Source: Streptomyces cyanogenus (GTDB lineage: Bacteria; Actinomycetota; Actinomycetes; Streptomycetales; Streptomycetaceae). From it: DNA of 64,000 bases. This document shows, piece by piece, positions 9,300 through 17,396 of the stretch. The notes under the pieces are model-generated. The model was given only the letters and a program-made list of their open reading frames with translations, ran no database searches and was not told the origin of the DNA. The position numbers and the translations under genes are program-made. The stretch spans positions 2,532,501-2,596,500 of the forward strand of contig NZ_CP071839.1 in the NCBI RefSeq assembly GCF_017526105.1. Direction: 5' to 3'. Position 1 is the stretch's first letter. Every line of letters starts with the position of its first letter.

Positions 9300-9929
9300 G
9301 TCGACCGGCACCTCGGGGTCACGGGGTCCGAACAGTGCGGTCAGGCCGAGATGGGCCAGCACCCCGGCCAGCGGCCAGGCCAGCAACGCTCCCTTGGCCG
9401 ACAGCTTCAGCGGCGCCGAGAACGTGACCCCCTTGCCCACGGCCCGCGCGTGCGCGAGCACGTCCGACTCGGGTCCCAGCCACACCCCGAGCCGCCAGGC
9501 CAGCAAGGAGCCCAGCAGCCCGCCGAGCCCGAGGGCCACGACCAGCGGCACACCCCCACTCCGCCGCAGCACGAACACCACGACCGCGGCGACCACGCCG
9601 AACGCGAGCCCCAGCAGAGTGAACGTTCCGTCCACCCCGACCGCCTGCTCCCCCTCGGTGTCCTTGAGGTAGACCACCCAGTTCTTGTCGATCTCGTCCG
9701 CGACCAGCGGCACATGCGGCGCGAGCCACCACCACAGCAGCCCGAGCAGCACTCCGCTCAGCGCCACCGCGACCGTGATCACGGCGGCCTCCCGCAGTTC
9801 CGTCTTCATCCCGGGGCCGTCCTGTTCGTACGCGCCCGCACCCGGCCCCCCGGCGGGCGGCGGCGCCTCCCAGACCTGGTGCGTGGAGTTGTCGTGCGGC
9901 GGCGGAGGCGGAGTCAGCGGTGCGGTCAC
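9297..9929 (-). CDS. DUF2567-like integral membrane protein
   Basis: 210 residues from GTG 9929. A proline-rich cytoplasmic N-terminus (LTPPPPPHDNSTH) is followed by about four membrane helices: VAVALSGVLLGLLWWWL, TLLGLAFGVVAAVVVFVL, VALGLGGLLGSLLAWRL and the C-terminal LLAWPLAGVLAHLGLTALF. A loop with VADEIDKNWVVYLKDTEGE lies between helices 1 and 2. This pattern matches my recollection of the actinobacterial DUF2567 family; the domain name is from memory. Function unknown. It sits 34 bases downstream of the ABC permease gene on the same strand and may belong to that transcript. Confidence 0.8.
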   Translation of the reverse strand: MTAPLTPPPPPHDNSTHQVWEAPPPAGGPGAGAYEQDGPGMKTELREAAVITVAVALSGVLLGLLWWWLAPHVPLVADEIDKNWVVYLKDTEGEQAVGVDGTFTLLGLAFGVVAAVVVFVLRRSGGVPLVVALGLGGLLGSLLAWRLGVWLGPESDVLAHARAVGKGVTFSAPLKLSAKGALLAWPLAGVLAHLGLTALFGPRDPEVPVD

Positions 9930-9963
9930 CTGAACATCGTGCCAGGTCGCGCTGTGCGCCGCG

Positions 9964-10785
9964 TCACCGGACGGCGGCCCTGCGGTACGCCCAGGTCGCC
10001 GCCGCCAGCGAGACCACTCCGACACCCGCGCACACTCCCAGGTCAGCAAGGACGACGGCCCAGTCGGGGTGTGCCCCGAAAGTCCGCGCGTACGCCTCGA
10101 CGCCGTAGGTCGACGGCAGCAGGTCCCGGGCCAGCCGTACCGCCTCCGGCATCCGGTCGGCCGGCAGCACCCCCAGCAGCAGCGCCGCCGACATGCCCAG
10201 CTGCCCGAGCAGCGTGGCCAGCTCCGGCCGGGGCGCGAGCAGCCCGCACGCGGCGCCGAGCCCGGCGAGCGCGGCCCCGGCGAGCGGGACGACGGCCACC
10301 AGGATCCACAGGTTGGTCAGCGGCAGCCCGAAGAGCGCGCATCCGAAGACGGCGGTCACCAGGGTCCCCGGCACGGTGAAGGAGGCGTACGCCGCCGCCG
10401 CGCCCAGCACCACGGCCGCCGGCGGCACCGGCAGCGTGGCGTAGTGGTCGAGTCCGCCGCTGGCCCGCAGCTGCCCGAAGTACTGCGACAGCAGGTTCAG
10501 CGCGACGTACGCGACGACCAGCACGGACGAGCCGGCCACCACCGACTGCGCCTCGTGGCCGCTGTCGACGACGCCGCGCATCATCACGGCGATGCCGACG
10601 GACTGGAAGGTCGCCACGAACAGCAGCGGGATCCGCGCCACCCGGGCCCGGGACAGCTGCGCCCGGTAGACGGCCACCAGCGACGGCCACAGCCGCGCGG
10701 GCGGCCCCAGCTCGGCCGCGCCGGGCGCCGTCTCCGGCACGGCCCGGGCACCGCCCGGCCGGACCTCGGCGGGTACGACACTCAC
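9964..10785 (-). CDS. ABC-2 type transporter permease
   Basis: 273 residues from GTG 10785. A cytoplasmic N-terminus of about 50 residues precedes about six hydrophobic segments, for example IPLLFVATFQSVGIAVMM, SVLVVAYVALNLLSQYF, AAVVLGAAAAYASFTVPGTLV, LWILVAVVPLAGAALAGL and VVLADLGVCAGVGVVSLAAA. The pattern fits the permease of drug/lipid exporters of the ABC-2 class, partner of the ATPase gene upstream. The chosen GTG has an AGGAG nine bases before it; ATG 10845 is an alternative that would add 20 residues. The substrate cannot be inferred. Confidence 0.88.
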   Translation of the reverse strand: MSVVPAEVRPGGARAVPETAPGAAELGPPARLWPSLVAVYRAQLSRARVARIPLLFVATFQSVGIAVMMRGVVDSGHEAQSVVAGSSVLVVAYVALNLLSQYFGQLRASGGLDHYATLPVPPAAVVLGAAAAYASFTVPGTLVTAVFGCALFGLPLTNLWILVAVVPLAGAALAGLGAACGLLAPRPELATLLGQLGMSAALLLGVLPADRMPEAVRLARDLLPSTYGVEAYARTFGAHPDWAVVLADLGVCAGVGVVSLAAATWAYRRAAVR

Positions 10786-10871
10786 GACGAGCTGCTCCTC
10801 TTCCCTACGGCAGTCGCGTTCCCTGCGCCACTCGCGCGGACCCATACGGATTCCGCGGCCGGTGCGCTCAT
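10782..10871 (-). other. 29-codon mini-ORF bridging ABC ATPase and permease genes
   Basis: An ATG at 10871 overlaps the ATPase stop (ATGA), and the frame ends in a TGA at 10784-10782 that overlaps the permease GTG (GTGA). The peptide would be MSAPAAESVWVRASGAGN... ending in KRSSSS. About 22 of 29 codons end in G or C (76%), lower than normal genes here, so the peptide itself may not be under selection. It may serve only to carry ribosomes from one gene to the next, or be chance. Confidence 0.4.
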
Positions 10872-11881
10872 ACCCTCACCAGCCCCTGCCGGGCCGCGCC
10901 GCCCAGCGCCAGGTAGACGTCCTCCAGGCTGGGCGTGGCGAGCGTGAAGTCGTCCAGGGCGGCGAACGCGGCCCCGCCGGTCACCGTGGCGACGACGGCG
11001 CGGGCCTCCTCGGGCGCGAGCCGGAGCGTCCAGCGCCGGCCGGCCTCCACGGCCCGCTCCCGCAGCACGGCGACCTCGGGCACCTCCAGCGGCGCCCGCT
11101 CCCGCCACACCAGCTCGACCCGCACCTCGCCGGCGACCTGCGCCTTGAGCCCGGCCGGGGTGTCACAGGCGATGACCCGGCCCTGATCGAGCACGGCGAC
11201 CCGGTCCAGGACCGTCTCGGCCTCGATGACGTTGTGGGTGACCAGCAGCACGGTCGTCCCGTGATCGGCCCGCCGCCGGTCCACGGCCGCCCAGACGGCC
11301 CGCCGGGCCACCGGGTCCATGCCGGTGGTGGGCTCGTCCAGCACGAGCAGCGGCCGTTCGCCGACGAGGGCGGCGGCGAAGCAGGCGAGCCGCCGCTGCC
11401 CGCCGGACAGCTTCTTCAGCGCCCGCCCGGCGATCGGGGTCAGCCCCAGCTCCTCCAGTACGGCGTCCCGTTCGGCGCGCGCCCGGCGTACGTCCAGGCC
11501 GCGCAGGCGCCCGGTGGTCTCGACGGCGAGGGAGACGGTCAGCTCGTCCAGGGCGGTGGACTCCTGGCCCAGGTAGGCGAGGATCCGGGCGGCCCGCTCG
11601 GGGTGCCGCACGATGTCGTGGCCGAGGATCTCGACGCTGCCGGTGTCCGGCCGCAGCAGGCCGGTGACCTGCCGTACGAGGGTGGACTTGCCGGCGCCGT
11701 TCGGGCCGAGCAGCCCGAAGATCTCCCCGCGCCGCACGTCCAGCTCGACACCGTCGGTGGCCCGCACCTCGGGGGTGCCCGGCGTGCCGCGCCGGCCCTT
11801 GACGGCCGGATAGGTCTTGCCGAGCCCGCGCACGCGTACGACCTCGTCGTACCGAAGTGCCTGTCCCGCGCGCGTACTCAC
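10868..11881 (-). CDS. ABC transporter ATP-binding protein
   Basis: 337 residues from GTG 11881. All nucleotide-binding motifs are intact: Walker A GPNGAGKST, Q-loop YLGQESTAL, signature LSGGQRRLACFAAAL, Walker B LLVLDEPTTGMD, and H-loop LLVTHNV. The extra C-terminal region of about 90 residues after VIACDTPAGLKAQV is typical of DrrA/CcmA-like exporter ATPases. It pairs with the ABC-2 permease downstream through a bridging mini-ORF. Likely a two-gene drug or lipid exporter; the substrate is unknown. Confidence 0.93.
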   Translation of the reverse strand: MSTRAGQALRYDEVVRVRGLGKTYPAVKGRRGTPGTPEVRATDGVELDVRRGEIFGLLGPNGAGKSTLVRQVTGLLRPDTGSVEILGHDIVRHPERAARILAYLGQESTALDELTVSLAVETTGRLRGLDVRRARAERDAVLEELGLTPIAGRALKKLSGGQRRLACFAAALVGERPLLVLDEPTTGMDPVARRAVWAAVDRRRADHGTTVLLVTHNVIEAETVLDRVAVLDQGRVIACDTPAGLKAQVAGEVRVELVWRERAPLEVPEVAVLRERAVEAGRRWTLRLAPEEARAVVATVTGGAAFAALDDFTLATPSLEDVYLALGGAARQGLVRV

Positions 11882-11940
11882 AAGGGACGAGAGTACGGGG
11901 TCCGGGGCCTTTACTCGCCTTTGGGGGCGGTCAGGGGGCT

Positions 11941-13161
11941 TCAGTCGGCGGCGGGCGCCTGCTGTTCGGCCGCCGCCGGTACGTCGATCTCCCGCCAGAA
12001 GCCCGCCCGGATGGCGTAACGGTCGTGCTCGTCGATCTGGTCGTCCTTGTGCGCGAGCAGCCCGAACCGCGCGGCGTAGCGCAGCAGCTCGCCGTCGATC
12101 CGGTGCGGGATGCGCGGATACATCTGCGACAGCCGCTGCAGATGGCTCTGGTCGCCGAGCCGGGAGATCCAGCGGCGGGCGAAGACCTGCCCCACCTCGT
12201 AGGGGTCGCCGCCGACGGTGGTGATGTCCTCCTCCCGGTCGGCCCACCGCTGCTCGGCGGTGGTGAGCTGGGCCAGCGTCGGCATGGAGGCGATCTCGGG
12301 GGGCTCGGCGACCACGCCCGGCCGGTCGACCCAGCCCTTGTCGGAGGACCAGCGCAGGGTCGCGGTCGCCGGGTGCTGCACGGGCTGGGCGCCGGGCGCG
12401 CGCAGCGCCGCCAGGTCCTTGGGGGTGGGGACGCCCTTGGCGGTGGGGATCCGCTCCGCGCTGCCGTTCTGCGCGGCCGTGGCGGCCGGGGGGTGCGCGG
12501 GCTGTTCGGCGGGGCGCTCGGCCGCGGCCGGGGCGGACTCGGGCAGCGGCGCGGAGAGGATCGCGGCGATCTCGGGGCGGGGCGCGGGCGGCGGGGCGCA
12601 GACGCCGGTCAGTTCCTTGGCGCGGACGGCCTGGGTGATCCAGGCCCGGTCCAGCACGCGCCGCTCGTCGGCCTCGGCGACCAGGTCCTCGGACTGGTTG
12701 TAGTCGCCGTCGGCGGCCTGCACGGCCCACAGGTGGACGGCGACGCCGTGCTCCTTCGCGGCCATCATGCCGGGCAGCAGATCGCCGTCGCCGGTGACCA
12801 GGACGACGTCGGAGCAGGCCCGGTTGCGGGCCAGCTCGGTCAGCTCGGCGTGCATGGCGGCGTCGACGCCCTTCTGCGCCCAGCGGCCGTCACTGCGGGT
12901 GAGGGCGCCCAGCCGGACGGTCACCCGGGGCATCACGCGCAGCCGGCGGTGCTCCGGCTGGGGGACCCGGTCGGGGGCGCCGTCGAACCAGTAGATGCGC
13001 AACAGGGGGCGCTCGGTCTCGGACTCCGCGCGCTCCCGCAGGGCCTGGATCAGCGCGGCGTGGTCGACGGTGATCCGGGACCGCGCGGGCTCACCGGCGA
13101 GGAGGCTGGCGGCGGCTCCCAGCAGATACCCGGCGTCCACCAGGACGATGCATCGGTCCAC
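11941..13161 (-). CDS. NYN-domain (PIN-like) RNase-type protein
   Basis: 406 residues from GTG 13161, which has AAGAGG nine bases upstream; GTG 13170 is an alternative. The N-terminal NYN domain begins DRCIVLVDAGYLLGAAASL and includes QKGVDAAMHAELTELA and the acidic VVLVTGDGDLLPGMMAA, so the aspartates needed for metal-dependent RNA cleavage are present. A Pro/Ala-rich linker (about residues 205-280) leads to a C-terminal winged-helix-like region (QVFARRWISRLG, YPRIPHRIDGELLRYAA). Proposed as an RNA-processing nuclease by family; the target is unknown. Confidence 0.88.
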   Translation of the reverse strand: MDRCIVLVDAGYLLGAAASLLAGEPARSRITVDHAALIQALRERAESETERPLLRIYWFDGAPDRVPQPEHRRLRVMPRVTVRLGALTRSDGRWAQKGVDAAMHAELTELARNRACSDVVLVTGDGDLLPGMMAAKEHGVAVHLWAVQAADGDYNQSEDLVAEADERRVLDRAWITQAVRAKELTGVCAPPPAPRPEIAAILSAPLPESAPAAAERPAEQPAHPPAATAAQNGSAERIPTAKGVPTPKDLAALRAPGAQPVQHPATATLRWSSDKGWVDRPGVVAEPPEIASMPTLAQLTTAEQRWADREEDITTVGGDPYEVGQVFARRWISRLGDQSHLQRLSQMYPRIPHRIDGELLRYAARFGLLAHKDDQIDEHDRYAIRAGFWREIDVPAAAEQQAPAAD

Positions 13162-13387
13162 GCGACTCACCCTCTTCCCGGGAGGTTCTTGCTTCGGACT
13201 TCCTTCGAGTCTGCCCGACCGCGCGGGGGTTAACGGCTCGAACTCGATCTTCGGCGTGGCGTTTCGGGTTCCCGTCCGCCCAGCTGCCCTGTCACACACG
13301 GTAATTATCCGACATGCGCCTGATGTCAGCGTATGTGAATCTGGTCCCGGCCCTGGCCCCTAGATCCCCCACAGGAGGCAGATCACC

Positions 13388-13555
13388 ATGGCCAAGAACA
13401 AGAACCGCAAGCAGGCCGGCCCGCAGAACCGCGCGCAGCAGAACGAGCACGCGCAGCGTCCCCCGGCGGAGGAGCACGAGTCGCCGGTGTCGCACATCCA
13501 GGGCAGCCCCGCGGATGCCGCCCGGAAGAAGCAGAAGAGCTTCGGCCACAACTAA
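13388..13555 (+). CDS. 55-residue basic, disordered small protein
   Basis: ATG 13388 with GGAGG at a good distance. The product is Lys/Asn/Gln-rich: MAKNKNRKQAGPQNRAQQNE at the start, SPVSHIQGSPADAARKKQ near the end, finishing KSFGHN. No hydrophobic core is expected, so it is probably disordered and may bind nucleic acid or ribosomes. A strong terminator follows directly, which argues for a monocistronic small gene. Similar small proteins occur in Streptomyces as conserved hypotheticals. The 226-base upstream gap carries GGTAATTATCC near 13300, a near palindrome. Confidence 0.75.
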   Translation: MAKNKNRKQAGPQNRAQQNEHAQRPPAEEHESPVSHIQGSPADAARKKQKSFGHN

Positions 13556-13579
13556 AGGGCAGTTGAAGCCCAGGCACAC

Positions 13580-13614
13580 GGAAGGGGCGCACCCGTCTCG
13601 GGTGCGCCCCTTCC
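13580..13614. terminator. Bidirectional hairpin terminator
   Basis: Perfect 15-base arms (GGAAGGGGCGCACCC and its complement) around a 5-base loop. It lies between the 55-residue protein gene (+) and dnaE (-), which converge here. No long U-tract, as is common in Streptomyces. Confidence 0.85.
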
Positions 13615-13635
13615 CGCTGCCTCGTGCGGCGGGTC

Positions 13636-16600
13636 TCAGCCGGCCAGGCAGGACGGCCCGAGCAGGACCTTCAGGTCGCCGAAGAGCGCCGGATCCGGCT
13701 TGACCCGGTGCCGGTCCAGGCGCAGCACGGTGGTCTTGCGCGGACCCTGGAGTCTGATCCGGACCTCGCTGTCGCCCTTGTGGTGGCTGAGGATCTCACC
13801 GAGCCGGCTGACCATCGGCGGGGTCACCTTCACGGCCGGGATGGTGAGCACCACGGGCGCGTTGGTGCCCGCGTTGGACAGGTCCGGGACCATCAGCTCC
13901 ATGGCGACGAGCCGGGGCACGTCCTCGCGCTTGTCCAGCCGGCCCTTGACGAACACCACGGCGTCCTCGACCAGTTGGGTCGACACCAGCTGGTAGGTGG
14001 CCGGGAAGAACATGCACTCGATGGAGCCCGCGAGGTCCTCCACGGTGGCGATCGCCCAGGCGTTGCCCTGCTTGGTCATCTTGCGCTGGAGGCCCGAGAT
14101 GATGCCGCCGATGGTGACGACCGCGCCGTCGGCGTGCTCGCCGCCGGTGAGCTGGGCGATGCCCGCGTCCGCCTTGTCGGACAGCACGTGCTCCAGACCG
14201 AAGAGCGGGTGGTCGGAGACGTAGAGGCCGAGCATCTCCCGCTCCTGGGCGAGCAGGTAGGTCTTGTCCCACTCGTCGTCGGCGAACTGCACGTCGAGGC
14301 CGAAGCCGGGCTCGCTGCTGGTCTCCTCGCCCATCCCGCCGAAGAGGTCGAACTGGCCCTCGGCCTCCTTGCGCTTGACCGCGACCACGTTGTCGATCAT
14401 CGGCTCGTACTGCGCCATGAGGCCCTTGCGGGTGTGGCCCATCGAGTCGAAGGCGCCGGCCTTGATCAGCGATTCGGTGGTGCGCTTGTTGCAGACCACC
14501 GCCTCGACCTTGTCGAGGTAGTCGGGGAAGGAGGTGTACTTCCCCTTCGCCTTGCGGCACTTGATGATCGATTCCACGACGTTGGTGCCGACGTTGCGGA
14601 CGGCGGACAGGCCGAAGAGGATCACGTCGTCGCCCTGGGCGGCGAAGTTCGACTCCGACTCGTTCACGTTCGGCGGGAGCACCCGGATGCCCATGCGGCG
14701 GCACTCGTTGAGGTAGACCGCCGACTTGTCCTTGTCGTCCTTCACCGAGGTGAGCAGGGCGGCCATGTACTCGGCGGGGTGGTTCGCCTTCAGGTAGGCG
14801 GTCCAGTAGGACACCAGCCCGTACGCGGCCGAGTGCGCCTTGTTGAACGCGTAGCCGGCGAACGGGACCAGCACGTCCCAGAGCGCCTGGATGGCTTCGT
14901 CGCTGTAGCCGTTCTTGCGGGCGCCGGCCTGGAAGATGACGAAGTTCTTCTCCAGCTCCTCCGGCTTCTTCTTGCCCATGACGCGGCGGAGGATGTCGGC
15001 CTCGCCGAGCGAGTAGCCGGCGATGATCTGGGCGGCCTTCTGCACCTGCTCCTGGTAGACGATCAGGCCGTAGGTGACGTCCAGGACCTCCTTGAGCGGC
15101 TCCTCCAGCTCGGGGTGGATCGGCGTGATCTCCTGCTGCCCGTTCTTGCGCAGCGCGTAGTTCGTGTGGGAGTTCATGCCCATCGGGCCCGGCCGGTACA
15201 GGGCCGACACGGCGGAGATGTCCTCGAAGTTGTCCGGCTTCATCAGCCGCAGCAGGGACCGCATGGGCCCGCCGTCGAACTGGAAGACGCCGAGGGTGTC
15301 GCCGCGCTGGAGCAGTTCGAAGGTCGTGGGATCGTCGAGCGGGAGCGACAGCAGGTCGATGTCGAGGCCCTTGTTGGCCTTCACCATCTTGACCGCGTCG
15401 TCCATGATCGTGAGGTTGCGCAGGCCCAGGAAGTCCATCTTCAGCAGGCCGAGCGACTCACAGCTCGGGTAGTCCCACTGGGTGATGGTCACGCCGTCGG
15501 TGTGCCTCACCCAGACGGGGACGTGCTCGGTGATGGTCTCGCTGGACATGATCACGCCGGCGGCGTGCACACCCATCTGCCGGACCAGGCCCTCCACGCC
15601 GCGCGCGGTGTCGATGACCTTCTTGACGTCCGGCTCGTTCTCGTACATCGAGCGGACCTCGCCGGCCTCCGAGTAGCGGGGGTGGCTGGGGTCGGTGATG
15701 CCGGACAGCGGGATGCCCTTGCCGAGGACGTCGGCGGGCATGGCCTTGGTGATCCGGTCGCCCATCGCGTACGGGTAGCCCAGCACGCGCGCGGAGTCCT
15801 TGATCGCGTTCTTGGCCTTGATGGTGCCGTACGTGCCGATCATGGCGACCTTGTCGGCGCCGTACTTCTCGGTCACGTACCGGATCACCTCGACGCGCCG
15901 GCGCTCGTCGAAGTCGATGTCGACATCGGGCATCGAGATGCGCTCGGGGTTCAGGAACCGCTCGAAGATCAGGCCGTGCGGGATCGGGTCGAGGTCGGTG
16001 ATGCCGAGGGCGTAGGCGACGATCGAGCCGGCCGCGGAGCCCCGGCCGGGGCCGACCGCGATGCCCTGCTTCTTGGCCCACATGATGAAGTCGGCGACCA
16101 CGAGGAAGTAGCCCGGGAAGCCCATCGAGATGATCGTGTCCATCTCGTACTCGGCCTGCTTCTGGCGGTCCTCGGGGATGCCGTCCGGGTAGCGGCGCTC
16201 CATGCCGCGGCGGACCTCCTCCTTGAACCAGGTGACCTCGGTGTAGCCCTCGGGGATGTCGAACTTCGGCATGAGGTCGCGCTTCTCGAACATGCCGGTG
16301 GTGTCCACCATCTCGGCGACGAGGAGCGTGTTGGCGCAGCCCTCCTGCCAGGCGTCCGAGGAGTCGATGGCGTACATCTCGTCCGTGGACTTCAGGTAGT
16401 AGCCGGTGCCGTCGAACTTGAAGCGGTCGGGGTCGGAGAGGTTCTTGCCGGTCTGGATGCACAGCAGCGCGTCGTGGGCGCCGGCCTCGTGCGCGTAGGT
16501 GTAGTGCGAGTCGTTGGTGACCAGCGGCGGGATGCCGAGCTTCCTGCCGATCTCCAGCAGGCCGTCGCGGACCCGGCGCTCGATCTCGATGCCGTGGTCC

Positions 16601-17175
16601 ATCAGCTCCAGGAAGTACTTGTCCTTGCCGAAGATGTCCTGGTACTCGGCGGCCGCCTTCAGGGCCTCGTCGAAGTGGCCGAGGCGCAGCCGGGTCTGCA
16701 CCTCGCCGGAGGGGCAGCCGGTGGAGGCCACGATGCCCTCGGACCACTGGGCGATGGTCTCCTTGTCCATCCGGGGCCACTTCTGCAGCCAGCCCTCGGC
16801 GTAGGCGTCGGAGGAGAGCCGGAACAGGTTGTGCAGGCCGGTCTTGTTCACCGCCCACATCGTCTTGTGGGTGTAACCACCGGAACCGGAGATGTCGTCC
16901 CGCTTCTGGTGCGGCTGGCCCCAGAGGATCTTGCGCTTGTTGCGCCGGGACTCGGGGGCGACATAGGCCTCGATCCCGATGATCGGGGTGATTCCGGCCT
17001 TCTTCGCGGAGTGGAAGAAGTCGTACGCGCCGTGGAGGTTGCCGTGGTCGGACATGGCGATGTGCGTCATGCCCATCTCGTTGCACGCGTTGAACATGTC
17101 CTTGAGCCGCGCGGCACCGTCCAGCAGCGAGTACTGGGTGTGGACGTGCAGGTGCGTGAAGGGCGGCTTTGACAC
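13636..17175 (-). CDS. dnaE: DNA polymerase III alpha subunit DnaE (replicative, dnaE1 type)
   Basis: 1179 residues, full length. The N-terminal PHP domain starts FTHLHVHTQYSLLDGAARL and contains MSDHGNLHGA. The polymerase core has FLVVADFIMWAKKQGI, GPGRGSAAGS and the catalytic-aspartate motif MPDVDIDFDERRR; the lid region GVHAAGVIMSS is also clear. The C-terminal part has the OB fold (AVVTIGGIISGLQRKMTKQG) and the tau-binding region. The size and complete motifs indicate the essential replicase rather than the DnaE2/ImuC mutasome enzyme. No intein. Transcribed alone, divergent from the DUF2252 gene. Confidence 0.97.
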   Translation of the reverse strand: MSKPPFTHLHVHTQYSLLDGAARLKDMFNACNEMGMTHIAMSDHGNLHGAYDFFHSAKKAGITPIIGIEAYVAPESRRNKRKILWGQPHQKRDDISGSGGYTHKTMWAVNKTGLHNLFRLSSDAYAEGWLQKWPRMDKETIAQWSEGIVASTGCPSGEVQTRLRLGHFDEALKAAAEYQDIFGKDKYFLELMDHGIEIERRVRDGLLEIGRKLGIPPLVTNDSHYTYAHEAGAHDALLCIQTGKNLSDPDRFKFDGTGYYLKSTDEMYAIDSSDAWQEGCANTLLVAEMVDTTGMFEKRDLMPKFDIPEGYTEVTWFKEEVRRGMERRYPDGIPEDRQKQAEYEMDTIISMGFPGYFLVVADFIMWAKKQGIAVGPGRGSAAGSIVAYALGITDLDPIPHGLIFERFLNPERISMPDVDIDFDERRRVEVIRYVTEKYGADKVAMIGTYGTIKAKNAIKDSARVLGYPYAMGDRITKAMPADVLGKGIPLSGITDPSHPRYSEAGEVRSMYENEPDVKKVIDTARGVEGLVRQMGVHAAGVIMSSETITEHVPVWVRHTDGVTITQWDYPSCESLGLLKMDFLGLRNLTIMDDAVKMVKANKGLDIDLLSLPLDDPTTFELLQRGDTLGVFQFDGGPMRSLLRLMKPDNFEDISAVSALYRPGPMGMNSHTNYALRKNGQQEITPIHPELEEPLKEVLDVTYGLIVYQEQVQKAAQIIAGYSLGEADILRRVMGKKKPEELEKNFVIFQAGARKNGYSDEAIQALWDVLVPFAGYAFNKAHSAAYGLVSYWTAYLKANHPAEYMAALLTSVKDDKDKSAVYLNECRRMGIRVLPPNVNESESNFAAQGDDVILFGLSAVRNVGTNVVESIIKCRKAKGKYTSFPDYLDKVEAVVCNKRTTESLIKAGAFDSMGHTRKGLMAQYEPMIDNVVAVKRKEAEGQFDLFGGMGEETSSEPGFGLDVQFADDEWDKTYLLAQEREMLGLYVSDHPLFGLEHVLSDKADAGIAQLTGGEHADGAVVTIGGIISGLQRKMTKQGNAWAIATVEDLAGSIECMFFPATYQLVSTQLVEDAVVFVKGRLDKREDVPRLVAMELMVPDLSNAGTNAPVVLTIPAVKVTPPMVSRLGEILSHHKGDSEVRIRLQGPRKTTVLRLDRHRVKPDPALFGDLKVLLGPSCLAG

Positions 17176-17346
17176 GGTGAGGCCTCCGGGGGAAACACTC
17201 GGCGACGGCTGGCGGACGGTTCTGGGGGTCAGCGTCGAAGTCTATGCCTCGCCGCCGACAGCGAGAGGAAAGCTGGGCCCGAAGCGCCTCGATCCGGGTG
17301 GTGATCGGGCGGCCGGCGGGCACTCCCGCGTACCTTCGTGCGTTGG

Positions 17347-17369
17347 GTACGGCAGAAACGCTGTCGTAC
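17347..17369. promoter_or_regulatory. Inverted repeat in the putative promoter of the DUF2252 gene
   Basis: GTACGGCAG and CTGTCGTAC form 9-base arms with one mismatch around five bases. The repeat lies inside a possible promoter (TTGGGT at 17344, TACAGG at 17367, spacing 17-18) about 28 bases before the ATG at 17397. Could be an operator; regulator unknown. Confidence 0.35.
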
Positions 17370-17396
17370 AGGCAATGCACCAGGAGGCACCCCGCG

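Noticed and set aside
13624..17172. Long plus-strand open frame (about 1180 codons) opposite dnaE
   Set aside because: Antisense frame produced by the codon bias of a high-GC gene; the protein is Val/Asp/Gly/His-biased without domains, while the minus strand encodes complete DnaE.
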